Assembly (NCBI GenBank): GCA_026785645.1
Contig: JAJAZM010000182.1
Coordinates: 1-19,918, forward strand
Direction: 5' to 3'
DNA length: 19,918 nt
DNA from: Sphingomonas bacterium
GTDB taxonomy: Bacteria; Pseudomonadota; Alphaproteobacteria; Sphingomonadales; Sphingomonadaceae
Shown: piece by piece, positions 14,106 to 19,918 of the stretch
Layout of the letters: the number at the start of each line of letters is the position of its first letter
Numbering within the stretch: position 1 is the stretch's first letter
Program-made: the position numbers and the translations under genes
Notes under the pieces: model-generated
Seen by the model: only the letters and a program-made list of their open reading frames with translations
Databases searched by the model: none
What the model was told of the DNA's origin: nothing

Positions 14106-14850
14106 GCCCCCGCTCCGCATCCTGATCGCCGATGACGAGCCGCTCGCCACCGAGCGACTGCAATTATTGCTCGCCCGTACCGGCGGGGTCGATCTGGTCG
14201 GCGCGGCGAGCGACGGCGACAGCGCGGTGCGCATGGCCGAGGCATTGAACCCCGACGCGGTGCTGCTCGATATCGCCATGCCCGGGCTCGACGGGATCGA
14301 CGTCGCCCGCGCGCTCGCCCGCCGCCGTCCCTCCCCTGCGGTAATCTTCATCACCGCCTTCGACCAGTTCGCCGTTGCTGCCTTCGAGGTCGCGGCGGTC
14401 GACTATCTGATGAAGCCGATCGAGCCACGGCGGCTGGTCAGCGCGCTCGACCGCGCCCGGTTGCACCTCAAGCAACGCCATGAGCAAGAGGCCGCACGCG
14501 ACAGCGCCGACGTGTCGCCCTTCCTCGATGAATTCTGGGCGTCGGACCGCAGCGGGCTGGTCCGCATCGCCTCGCGCGACATCGACCGGATCACCGCAGA
14601 GCGCGACTATATGCGGCTTCATGTCGGGGCGCGCAGCTGGCTGATCCATCATTCGATGGCGGCGCTCGAAGAACGGCTCGATCCGCAGGTCTTCGTCCGA
14701 CTCCACCGCTCGGCAATCGTCCGCCGCGAATTTATCACCGGCTTCTCGCGCAATCCCTCGGGCCGCTGGATCGCCCGGCTCGCCGACCATAGCGAGCAGC
14801 CGGTCGGGCGGCTCTACGCCGACCGGGTGCGGAGCATCGCCGGCCGCTAG
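14098..14850 (+). CDS. LytTR-family response regulator
   Basis: A 250-aa cytoplasmic regulator. The receiver domain (residues about 6-125) has the acid pair D12-D13, phospho-acceptor D58 in LLDIAMPGLDG, T85 region in FITAFD and the conserved Lys in DYLMKPIEP. The C-terminal LytTR DNA-binding domain (about 150-250) shows ITAERDYMRLHVG, the SMAALEERL segment and FVRLHRSAIVRREFI. ATG at 14098 overlaps the kinase stop, so the two are translated together and form a two-component pair. The target genes are unknown; the convergent symporter gene, whose stop overlaps this one in CTAG (14847-14850), is an obvious candidate because related LytTR systems control transporters. Confidence 0.93.
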   Translation: MDEPPLRILIADDEPLATERLQLLLARTGGVDLVGAASDGDSAVRMAEALNPDAVLLDIAMPGLDGIDVARALARRRPSPAVIFITAFDQFAVAAFEVAAVDYLMKPIEPRRLVSALDRARLHLKQRHEQEAARDSADVSPFLDEFWASDRSGLVRIASRDIDRITAERDYMRLHVGARSWLIHHSMAALEERLDPQVFVRLHRSAIVRREFITGFSRNPSGRWIARLADHSEQPVGRLYADRVRSIAGR

Positions 14851-16169
14851 ACGGCGCTGTCAGACCCGCGCTTGCGGTCGACCGCGCCGGTCACCGCCAC
14901 ATCCATCGTCACATTGCCAAGCGTGCGGAAGATGTCGGGGATGGTCTCGACCGCGATCAGGATCGCCAGCGGCGCCACTGGCACCCCCATTGCAAAGGCG
15001 ATTGGCGCAATCGAGCTGAAGAAACTGATCTGCCCCGGCAGGCTGACCGCGCCATAGCTCGCCACGGCGCCCACCGCGATCCCGGCAATCATCGCCCCGG
15101 TCCCGATCTCGACCCCCATCCAGTGCGCGACATAGACCGCCACCGCAACATTCATCGCCGGCCCGGTGGCGCGGAACAATGCCACCGCCAGCGGCAGCGT
15201 GACATCGGCGACCTGGTCGCGAACCCCGATCAGCCGCGCCGAAGCGAGCATCGCCGGCAAGGAAGCCAAGCTCGACTGGGTCGAAATCGCCACCGCTTGC
15301 GGCCCGATCATGGCCCGCGCGAAGGTCGCCAGCTTGAGCCGCCCGCCGGCCACCGCGACGACGTAAGCCGCAAGCGTCACCAGGACGCCGACCGCCGACA
15401 CCAGCAGCACATAATGCAGCAACGCCGCAAATGCCGCGCCGCCCGCCCCGGCCCCGACTGCAAACGCCAAGGCGAACACCCCCAGCGGCGCGATCCACAG
15501 CACCCAGCCGATCACCACCAACAACGCGTCGGCGACCCCCTCGAACAGGGCGACCACTGACGTGCGCTTGGCCGCGCCGATCCGGGTCAGCGCCAGCGCG
15601 AAAATGAACGCAAACACCACCAACTGCAGCACCTGTCCCTCGGCGGCCGCAGAAATGACGTTGGGCGGGATGATCGAGCGGAAGAAATCGGCCACTTGCG
15701 GCACCGGCGACGAGGCCGCCGCCGGATCGAGCGCTACCAGCCCCGCGCGCAATGCTTCGCCAGCATTTTCGGGCAGCGGAAACAGGTCGAGCAGGCCGGT
15801 CGTGGCCAGCGCTCCGAAGATCGCCGAGGCAGTGCAGATGATCACGAACCACAGCACCGACCGGCCCGCGATCCGCCCCGCGCGCGCCGCTTCCGCACCC
15901 CGCGCGATGCCGGTCACCAGCAGCGCGAAAATCAGCGGGATGACGGTCATCTTCAACGCATCGAGCCACAGCCCGCCAACGATCGTCGCCGCCCGCAGCG
16001 CGGGTTCGCGCAAGCTATCGCCCATCCGCGCTGCCATCGCTCCGAGCAGCAGCCCGAGCACCAATGCACCTAAGATCCACACCGCCCGGGCCCCCCGGAT
16101 CGTCCCTGCAGCGGTCGCTTCGGGATCATCGATCACCGTCGGCTCGTCATTCCTCGCCACGCCGCTCAT
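14847..16169 (-). CDS. dicarboxylate/amino acid:cation symporter (DAACS family), atypical
   Basis: A 440-aa polytopic inner-membrane transporter of the glutamate/C4-dicarboxylate:cation symporter family (GltP/DctA type). It has the long hydrophobic segments of the fold. The serine-rich hairpin motif is STQSSLASLP (residues 296-305). The substrate helix DIFRTLGNVTMD (D412, R415, T416, N419, D423) matches the family pattern DxxRTxxNVTxD. The usual NMDGT motif, expected near 330-340, is replaced by FRATGPAMN, so cation coupling or substrate may differ. The start is ATG at 16169 with GGAGTGA upstream; a longer open frame exists but lacks a ribosome binding site and adds a charged tail. It is convergent with the LytTR regulator. 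Confidence 0.9.
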   Translation of the reverse strand: MSGVARNDEPTVIDDPEATAAGTIRGARAVWILGALVLGLLLGAMAARMGDSLREPALRAATIVGGLWLDALKMTVIPLIFALLVTGIARGAEAARAGRIAGRSVLWFVIICTASAIFGALATTGLLDLFPLPENAGEALRAGLVALDPAAASSPVPQVADFFRSIIPPNVISAAAEGQVLQLVVFAFIFALALTRIGAAKRTSVVALFEGVADALLVVIGWVLWIAPLGVFALAFAVGAGAGGAAFAALLHYVLLVSAVGVLVTLAAYVVAVAGGRLKLATFARAMIGPQAVAISTQSSLASLPAMLASARLIGVRDQVADVTLPLAVALFRATGPAMNVAVAVYVAHWMGVEIGTGAMIAGIAVGAVASYGAVSLPGQISFFSSIAPIAFAMGVPVAPLAILIAVETIPDIFRTLGNVTMDVAVTGAVDRKRGSDSAV

Positions 16170-16260
16170 TCGGTCACTCCATCCAGCCACGATAACGCTA
16201 GCGTCCTCGCGCGTTCGAGGGAACCAGGGAACCAGGGATCGGGAATGTTGTTTGAGCATC

Positions 16261-16497
16261 ATGGCCTTCACCCAGCTCGATCCGCCGCTTCCGCTTCATG
16301 TCGTCGATCGCGGCAATGGCACCGCCGTCGCGGTCATCGACTATGGCCCCGAGTTTGACTTGCTGTGGGTCGTCGGGTTCGACGATGGCGGGGAGATCTG
16401 GTGCGTCCCCAATCCGCAGGTCCGGCTCCAGACCAATTGGTCGATGGGCCGCGCCAAGAAGCCCGCCACCGGCAAGGTCACCGCCATCGCTGGATAG
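16261..16497 (+). CDS. small protein of unknown function
   Basis: A 78-aa protein beginning MAFTQLDPPLPLHVVDRG. It looks like a small beta-sheet domain (GTAVAVIDYGPEFDLLWVVGFDDGGEIWCVPNPQVRLQ), ending in a basic segment. No family is recognised. The DYG...WVVGFDDGGEIW pattern is well formed, and the protein has normal composition for this genome, which supports it being real. The ribosome binding site is poor. The 90-nt gap to the divergent symporter contains a GGGAACCA doublet at 16219-16234 but no complete stress-type promoter. Confidence 0.65.
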   Translation: MAFTQLDPPLPLHVVDRGNGTAVAVIDYGPEFDLLWVVGFDDGGEIWCVPNPQVRLQTNWSMGRAKKPATGKVTAIAG

Positions 16498-16588
16498 GTT
16501 GCCTCGACAAAATTTTCTCAGCACCTCGCATCGCTTCACGGCACTCGCGCGTTTTCACTATCATCAACCGAATAACGGGAGTAAAAGC

Positions 16589-17041
16589 ATGTTGGAATCC
16601 AACCAAAACACCGCCATCCTCAAGACCCTCACCTCGACCCTCAACGACAGCATCAACGGCTATCGCGATGCCGCCGACAATGCCGAGGGCAGTCAGTTCC
16701 AGCAGATCTTCCGCGACAATGCCGATGAACGCGCCCGCGTTGCCGGCGAGTTGCAGTCCGAGGTGCGCCGGCTCGGCGGCACCCCCGACGAGGACGGCAC
16801 GATCATGGGCAAGACCCATCAGGCCTTCCTCGATCTGAAGGCGGCGGTGACGGGCCGCGACGACAAGGCGATCATCAACGAAGTTGAGCGCGGCGAGGAT
16901 TACCTCAAGGAGAAGTTCGAAGCGGCGCTTGATGACGACAAACTGACCGCCGAGAGTCGCGAAATTGTCTCGCGCGCTTATCAGTCCGTGCGCAAGGGAC
17001 ATGATCAGATCAGCCAACTCAAGCACGGCCTGGAGGCCTGA
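16589..17041 (+). CDS. PA2169-type four-helix-bundle protein (DUF2383)
   Basis: A 150-aa soluble protein with the DUF2383 / PA2169 ferritin-like four-helix bundle. Segments LKTLTSTLNDSINGYRDAADNA, FQQIFRDNADERARVAGELQSEVRRLGG and AIINEVERGEDYLKEKFEAALDD are characteristic. Glu/Asp residues in the helices resemble metal ligands, but binding is not shown. ATG at 16589 has GGGAG 7 nt upstream; the frame is open earlier without support. It lies 3 nt before the DUF3597 gene and shares its terminator. Homologues often appear among stress-response genes, but I find no GGAAC-N16-17-CGTT site in the 91 nt upstream. Confidence 0.9.
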   Translation: MLESNQNTAILKTLTSTLNDSINGYRDAADNAEGSQFQQIFRDNADERARVAGELQSEVRRLGGTPDEDGTIMGKTHQAFLDLKAAVTGRDDKAIINEVERGEDYLKEKFEAALDDDKLTAESREIVSRAYQSVRKGHDQISQLKHGLEA

Positions 17042-17044
17042 ACC

Positions 17045-17443
17045 ATGAGCATTTTCAGCAAGATCAAGGATGCGATCTTCGGTAAGAAAACCGCCCCGGA
17101 AGACCGCCCCCAAATCCCCGCCGGTATGGATGGCGGTGCGCCGGCAACCCAGACGACCCCCGCGCCGACAATTGACGCCGGACCGGTCGACGTCGTCCAG
17201 TCGCTCGACGACATGGCCGCCGCCAAGGGCAATCCCGACCTCAACTACAAATCGTCGATCGTCGATTTGATGAAGTTGCTCGGGCTCGATTCGAGCCTTG
17301 ATAATCGCAAGGAACTGGCCGACGAGCTCGGCTACACCGGCGACAAGGACGGCAGCGCCGAAATGAACATCTGGCTTCACAAGGAAGTCATGCGCCAGCT
17401 CGCCGCCAATGGCGGCAAGGTGCCCGCGTCGATGACCGATTAA
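17045..17443 (+). CDS. DUF3597 family protein
   Basis: A 132-aa protein. It begins MSIFSKIKDAIFGKK, the usual DUF3597 opening, followed by a Pro/Ala/Thr-rich linker (residues about 20-52). The conserved C-terminal domain at about 55-130 contains VVQSLDDMAAAKGNPDLNYKSSIVDLMKLLGLDSSL and RKELADELGYTGDKDGSAEMNIWLHKEVMRQL. No catalytic motif is known. ATG at 17045 is preceded by GGAGG, which lies in the end of the DUF2383 gene, so the two are co-transcribed and probably coupled. A strong terminator follows 22 nt after the stop. Confidence 0.9.
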   Translation: MSIFSKIKDAIFGKKTAPEDRPQIPAGMDGGAPATQTTPAPTIDAGPVDVVQSLDDMAAAKGNPDLNYKSSIVDLMKLLGLDSSLDNRKELADELGYTGDKDGSAEMNIWLHKEVMRQLAANGGKVPASMTD

Positions 17444-17464
17444 GCGCCAGCTTGCCGACAATCG

Positions 17465-17496
17465 GGGCGGTGGGAGCAATCCTGCCGCCCTTTTTG
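17465..17496 (+). terminator. rho-independent terminator of the DUF2383-DUF3597 operon
   Basis: GGGCGG (17465-17470) pairs with CCGCCC (17485-17490), with an inner GGA/TCC helix capped by GCAA, followed by five T. It lies between two convergent units. Confidence 0.85.
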
Positions 17497-17515
17497 TATC
17501 CGCCCGTCCCCGCTG

Positions 17516-19078
17516 TCAGGCGACCTTCTGTCCGGTCGCCATTTCCTGGACGAGCTTGATCGCTTCATGGGCCGACAGCGCCGATCCTTCCTGCCACAGT
17601 CCGACGTAGGACAGATGCTCGCCGGCGAAGGTGATCGGGCCCTCGGGCCGGCACAATTCGTCATAGGCCGCGCCGCGCTTTTGCTCGCCGAAATCGCGCC
17701 CGATCGCGCCAACCCCTTCGGACCATGGCACCTGCCCCCAGTTGACCGCCACCGGCGAGGTCAGCAGCGTCGACTTGCCAGGATGAAGCGCCTCGATCGA
17801 TCTCGCGCTGATCCGGATCTGCTCGGCGATCGGCAATTTGACGAACGCCTCGGGGGTGTCGCGGTGCGTCCAGCCCGCGACATAGGCCCCGACGATCACC
17901 CCGCGGGCCGAATGAAAACCATGCGACGGGTAGATCACATTTTCGTTGAGGCGGTCGGTCCACGCCAGCCCGCCATAGACATGATCGTCGCGTTCCCAGA
18001 AGCGCGGCGCCTCGAACGCGACCTTGGCGCTCTTGAGATAGTCGACTCCCTTGAGCGCGGCCTTCTTGGCCGGCGAGAAATCGCTCGGGATCCGTGCGAG
18101 GATCGGCGCGGGCAAGGTGCACACGCAATAGTCCGCTCTCACCACGCCATTTTTATGCTCGATCCGCACCCCCGCGCCCTCACGCCGGATGGCATTGACC
18201 GGCGTGTCGAGCACCACGCTCGGCGCGACCTCGCGGTACAAAGCATCGGCAATCCGGTCCATCCCGCCGACCGGCTGTAGCATGGTCGCCTGCATGTCCA
18301 TGATCTGCTCGAAGAAGTAAGGGAAAGCGATTGCGGGTGAGGGCACCAATTGCTTGAACCCGAGTGTCCCGACCGCCTTGGGTGGATGGTTGTAGGCACC
18401 CGGCCAGTCTGCAAACCCCGAACTTACAGTCGCCCCATATTTGCCCTTCGCATCAAGTCCCGAGTAATCGCGAACAAAGTCGCGCAGCAGCTTGATCTCA
18501 TCCTTTGGAATCGCCGCATCCAATGAATGCCCATCGATCGCCTTGGCCAGCAATTCGCCGATCATCCCGCGCACGTCGTTGACCATCCGCCGCTGTGGCT
18601 CGACATGGCCGCCAAAGTCCCATCCCGCCGACTGGTTCGAATTGACGAACACCTCCAGCGGAACGCCGAGCCGCTCGGCATAGCTCAGAATGAGGTGATG
18701 GCTCGACGGCAGCCGCGCCGGCCCGGCGTTGAAATATTGCCCCTCGCTGAAATTCGACCGCTGCACCGGCCGGTCGATCTGGTCGATCTGTTGATTGCCG
18801 CGGATCGTCCACGCCCGCCCGCCGACCCGCTGGCGCGCCTCGATCACGGTCACCGCATAGCCTGCGCGACGAAGTTCATAGGCCGCGACCAACCCGGCGA
18901 TCCCCGCGCCGAGCACCACCACACGCTTGCCCGCGCCGCTCCCCGGCGGAAGCGCGAAACCCGCCGCCTTGGCCGATCCCGGTGAGGCGATGCCGAGCAT
19001 CTGCATCGCCGCAAAGCTCACCCCTGCGCCGCTCAGCAAGCCAAGCTCGCCAAGCAGCATCCGCCGTGTCAGTGCCAT
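17516..19078 (-). CDS. flavin-dependent monoamine oxidase family protein, exported (Tat-type)
   Basis: A 520-aa FAD-dependent amine oxidase. The N-terminus has a twin-arginine-like signal (TRRMLLGELGLLSG) and a cleavage-like ASPGSAKAAG region, so export through Tat in folded, FAD-bound form is likely. The dinucleotide fold is RVVVLGAGIAGLVAAYELRR (GxGxxG at 57-62, acidic E80), followed by ARQRVGGRAWT. The C-terminal flavin-contact segment is ITFAGEHLSYVGLWQEGSALSA. These enzymes oxidise amines or amino acids to imines with release of hydrogen peroxide; the substrate is unknown. ATG at 19078 has GGGGGGG 8 nt upstream and lies 25 nt after the RidA-like gene, forming an operon. It is convergent with the DUF3597 gene. 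Confidence 0.92.
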   Translation of the reverse strand: MALTRRMLLGELGLLSGAGVSFAAMQMLGIASPGSAKAAGFALPPGSGAGKRVVVLGAGIAGLVAAYELRRAGYAVTVIEARQRVGGRAWTIRGNQQIDQIDRPVQRSNFSEGQYFNAGPARLPSSHHLILSYAERLGVPLEVFVNSNQSAGWDFGGHVEPQRRMVNDVRGMIGELLAKAIDGHSLDAAIPKDEIKLLRDFVRDYSGLDAKGKYGATVSSGFADWPGAYNHPPKAVGTLGFKQLVPSPAIAFPYFFEQIMDMQATMLQPVGGMDRIADALYREVAPSVVLDTPVNAIRREGAGVRIEHKNGVVRADYCVCTLPAPILARIPSDFSPAKKAALKGVDYLKSAKVAFEAPRFWERDDHVYGGLAWTDRLNENVIYPSHGFHSARGVIVGAYVAGWTHRDTPEAFVKLPIAEQIRISARSIEALHPGKSTLLTSPVAVNWGQVPWSEGVGAIGRDFGEQKRGAAYDELCRPEGPITFAGEHLSYVGLWQEGSALSAHEAIKLVQEMATGQKVA

Positions 19079-19103
19079 GTGTATCGCCCCCCCGAGAAAA
19101 TCC

Positions 19104-19592
19104 TTAGCGCCGCGCGGCGGTCGCCTCGATCTCGACCAGCCATCCCGGATCGACCAGCCCCGCCACCTGCATCGTCGAGCGCGCCGTCTTGAGCGGTTGC
19201 TGCGGGGTTCCGAAATACGCGCGATAGCCGCGCATCATTCCCGCAAAATCCATCCGCGCCTGCCCCGGCGGCGCGACCAGGAAGACGCGCATCATCACCA
19301 CGTCGCCGAGACCCAGTCCCTGCGCCTTGAGCAACGCCTCGATCTTGGCCAGCACCGATCGGGTCTGCGCCTCGGTGTCGCCGAACCGCTCGACGCTGCC
19401 CTGCGGCGCTTGCGGATTGACCGCGTCGGGCACAGTGCCGCTGACGTACACCAATTTCGCATCGGCGGGCAGCGCGACCGTCGCCGCAATGGCCGCATCG
19501 GCGGGGCCGGTGCGGACGATCCCATCCTTGGCGATCGAGGCGCTTGCCGAAAGACAGGCCGCAACCATGCCGCCGATGATCAACCTTCGCAT
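19104..19592 (-). CDS. exported RidA/YjgF-family protein
   Basis: A 162-aa RidA-superfamily protein with an N-terminal signal peptide (MRRLIIGGMVAACLSASASIA), which is unusual because RidA proper is cytoplasmic. The domain (about 28-160) has LVYVSGTVPDA, an SVLAKIEALLKAQGLGLGDVVMMRVFL helix-strand unit and the closing TARSTMQVAGLVDPGWLVEIEATA. R138 matches the substrate-binding Arg of RidA, and E154/E156 match the conserved acid. RidA enzymes hydrolyse reactive imines and enamines to ketones plus ammonia. Being first in an operon with an exported amine oxidase, which makes imines, it may process the oxidase product in the periplasm. ATG at 19592 has GGGAGGGTGAG upstream. Confidence 0.88.
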   Translation of the reverse strand: MRRLIIGGMVAACLSASASIAKDGIVRTGPADAAIAATVALPADAKLVYVSGTVPDAVNPQAPQGSVERFGDTEAQTRSVLAKIEALLKAQGLGLGDVVMMRVFLVAPPGQARMDFAGMMRGYRAYFGTPQQPLKTARSTMQVAGLVDPGWLVEIEATAARR

Positions 19593-19677
19593 TGCGACTC
19601 ACCCTCCCCCATTTGATTAATCCGTATCACGTTGTGCGAGCAAATGCGCGCGTGGCACCTTTTTTCACTTAGCGCGT

Positions 19678-19708
19678 TGTTATAGTGTCGGGATTCCCCT
19701 TCCTGACA
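19678..19708 (+). promoter_or_regulatory. extended -10 promoter with overlapping inverted repeat
   Basis: TGTTATAGT (19678-19686) is an extended -10 element (TG-N-TATAGT) without a good -35. An inverted repeat, TGTCGGGA (19686-19693) with TCCTGACA (19701-19708), has 7 of 8 matching positions and starts within the -10, so it could be a repressor operator. The arrangement suits control of the gene at 19818. Confidence 0.35.
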
Positions 19709-19716
19709 TCCAATTG

Positions 19717-19769
19717 CCCCACTTTTGTGAGCGGGGTTGGCGGCGGCGCGCCCCCCTTGCGCCGCCGCC
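19717..19769 (+). other. two predicted hairpins in the leader of the right-edge gene
   Basis: A small hairpin (CAC-TTTT-GTG inside CCC/GGG arms, 19717-19736) is followed by a strong one, GGCGGCGGCGC (19739-19749) with GCGCCGCCGCC (19759-19769), an 11-bp stem with a 9-nt loop. Only two T follow, so it is not a convincing terminator. The rest of 19593-19817 shows nothing else. Confidence 0.45.
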
Positions 19770-19817
19770 TTCGATTGGCGACACTGCGGCGCGCCATGAC
19801 CTCACGGGGAATTGCCG

Positions 19818-19918
19818 ATGAAACGCTTTTTTTTCGCCGCCTTTGGGTCGCTCTTGATGCTGACCGCGCCAGCGGCAGCAGCGCCCAGGACCAGCGTCAC
19901 CATCACCCTCACCAGCCA
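19818..19918 (+). CDS. 5' end of an exported protein (partial)
   Basis: The first 33 codons of a gene that runs off the right edge. The start has a Sec-type signal peptide: Lys-Arg, then a long Phe/Leu/Ala core (FFFAAFGSLLMLTAP) and an AAAAP cleavage region. The visible mature part is Thr/Ser-rich (RTSVTITLTS), suggesting a beta-strand start. ATG at 19818 has GGGGAA 7 nt upstream. The product cannot be named from this fragment. The long, structured leader suggests post-transcriptional or repressor control. Confidence 0.7.
   Translation, partial: MKRFFFAAFGSLLMLTAPAAAAPRTSVTITLTS

Noticed and set aside
16219..16253. GGGAACCA doublet as a stress-type promoter for the 78-aa protein
   Set aside because: Neither GGAAC has CGTT at 16-17 nt; the nearest candidate after the second copy reads GTTT.
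15562..16260. Plus-strand frame upstream of the 78-aa protein
   Set aside because: It is antisense to the symporter; only the part from ATG 16261 has a plausible protein-like composition.
1..19918. Mobile element, prophage, CRISPR array or defence system
   Set aside because: No transposase, integrase, terminal repeats, regularly spaced repeats or defence-type domains are visible; composition and gene order look like ordinary chromosome.

Overview
The window looks like chromosomal DNA from a sphingomonad-type alphaproteobacterium. It is GC-rich and densely packed. It carries a circularly permuted, two-piece tmRNA gene of the alphaproteobacterial type and two sites that fit the alphaproteobacterial general-stress (EcfG) promoter pattern GGAAC-N17-CGTT. 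Its proteins are mostly families common in this group: Nudix, TPM/LemA, extensin-like, SWIB, DUF2383 and DUF3597. I see no phage, transposon, integrase, CRISPR array, rRNA or tRNA. Family names come from recognising motifs in the translations; no database search was run.

Left part (1-6133). A minus-strand operon runs lemA -> TPM protein with signal peptide and Gly-rich tail -> second membrane TPM protein -> Nudix hydrolase, with overlaps or 1-nt gaps. The first codons of another minus-strand gene sit at the extreme left edge. mscL is divergent from lemA. A minus-strand pair follows: a large exported amidohydrolase and a lipoprotein of unknown function, whose stop codon overlaps that of mscL.

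Middle (6134-12290). The 560-nt stretch without a protein gene at 6134-6696 holds the split ssrA gene on the minus strand, with its promoter. Facing the other way is a stress-type promoter driving a small acidic lipoprotein. Next come a Nudix hydrolase overlapping an extensin-like protein (plus), then a SWIB-domain protein and an LD-carboxypeptidase (minus). Divergent from the carboxypeptidase are a Mur ligase and a 5'-nucleotidase-like HAD protein. The LD-carboxypeptidase and Mur ligase together suggest peptidoglycan recycling. A conserved-looking unknown protein (minus) is convergent with the HAD gene.

Right part (12291-19918). A small disordered protein with the second stress-type promoter lies divergent from a LytS-type histidine kinase / LytTR response regulator pair. 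That pair converges on a dicarboxylate/amino-acid:cation symporter that lacks the usual NMDGT motif. A 78-aa unknown protein and a DUF2383-DUF3597 operon with a clear terminator follow. Then comes a minus-strand operon of an exported RidA-like protein and a Tat-type flavin amine oxidase. The window ends in a structured intergenic region and the first 33 codons of an exported protein.

Three convergent gene pairs end in 4-bp palindromic stop-codon overlaps (TTAA, CTAG, CTAG), and several operon genes start at non-ATG codons overlapping the previous stop. This fits a compact chromosomal backbone rather than recently acquired DNA.
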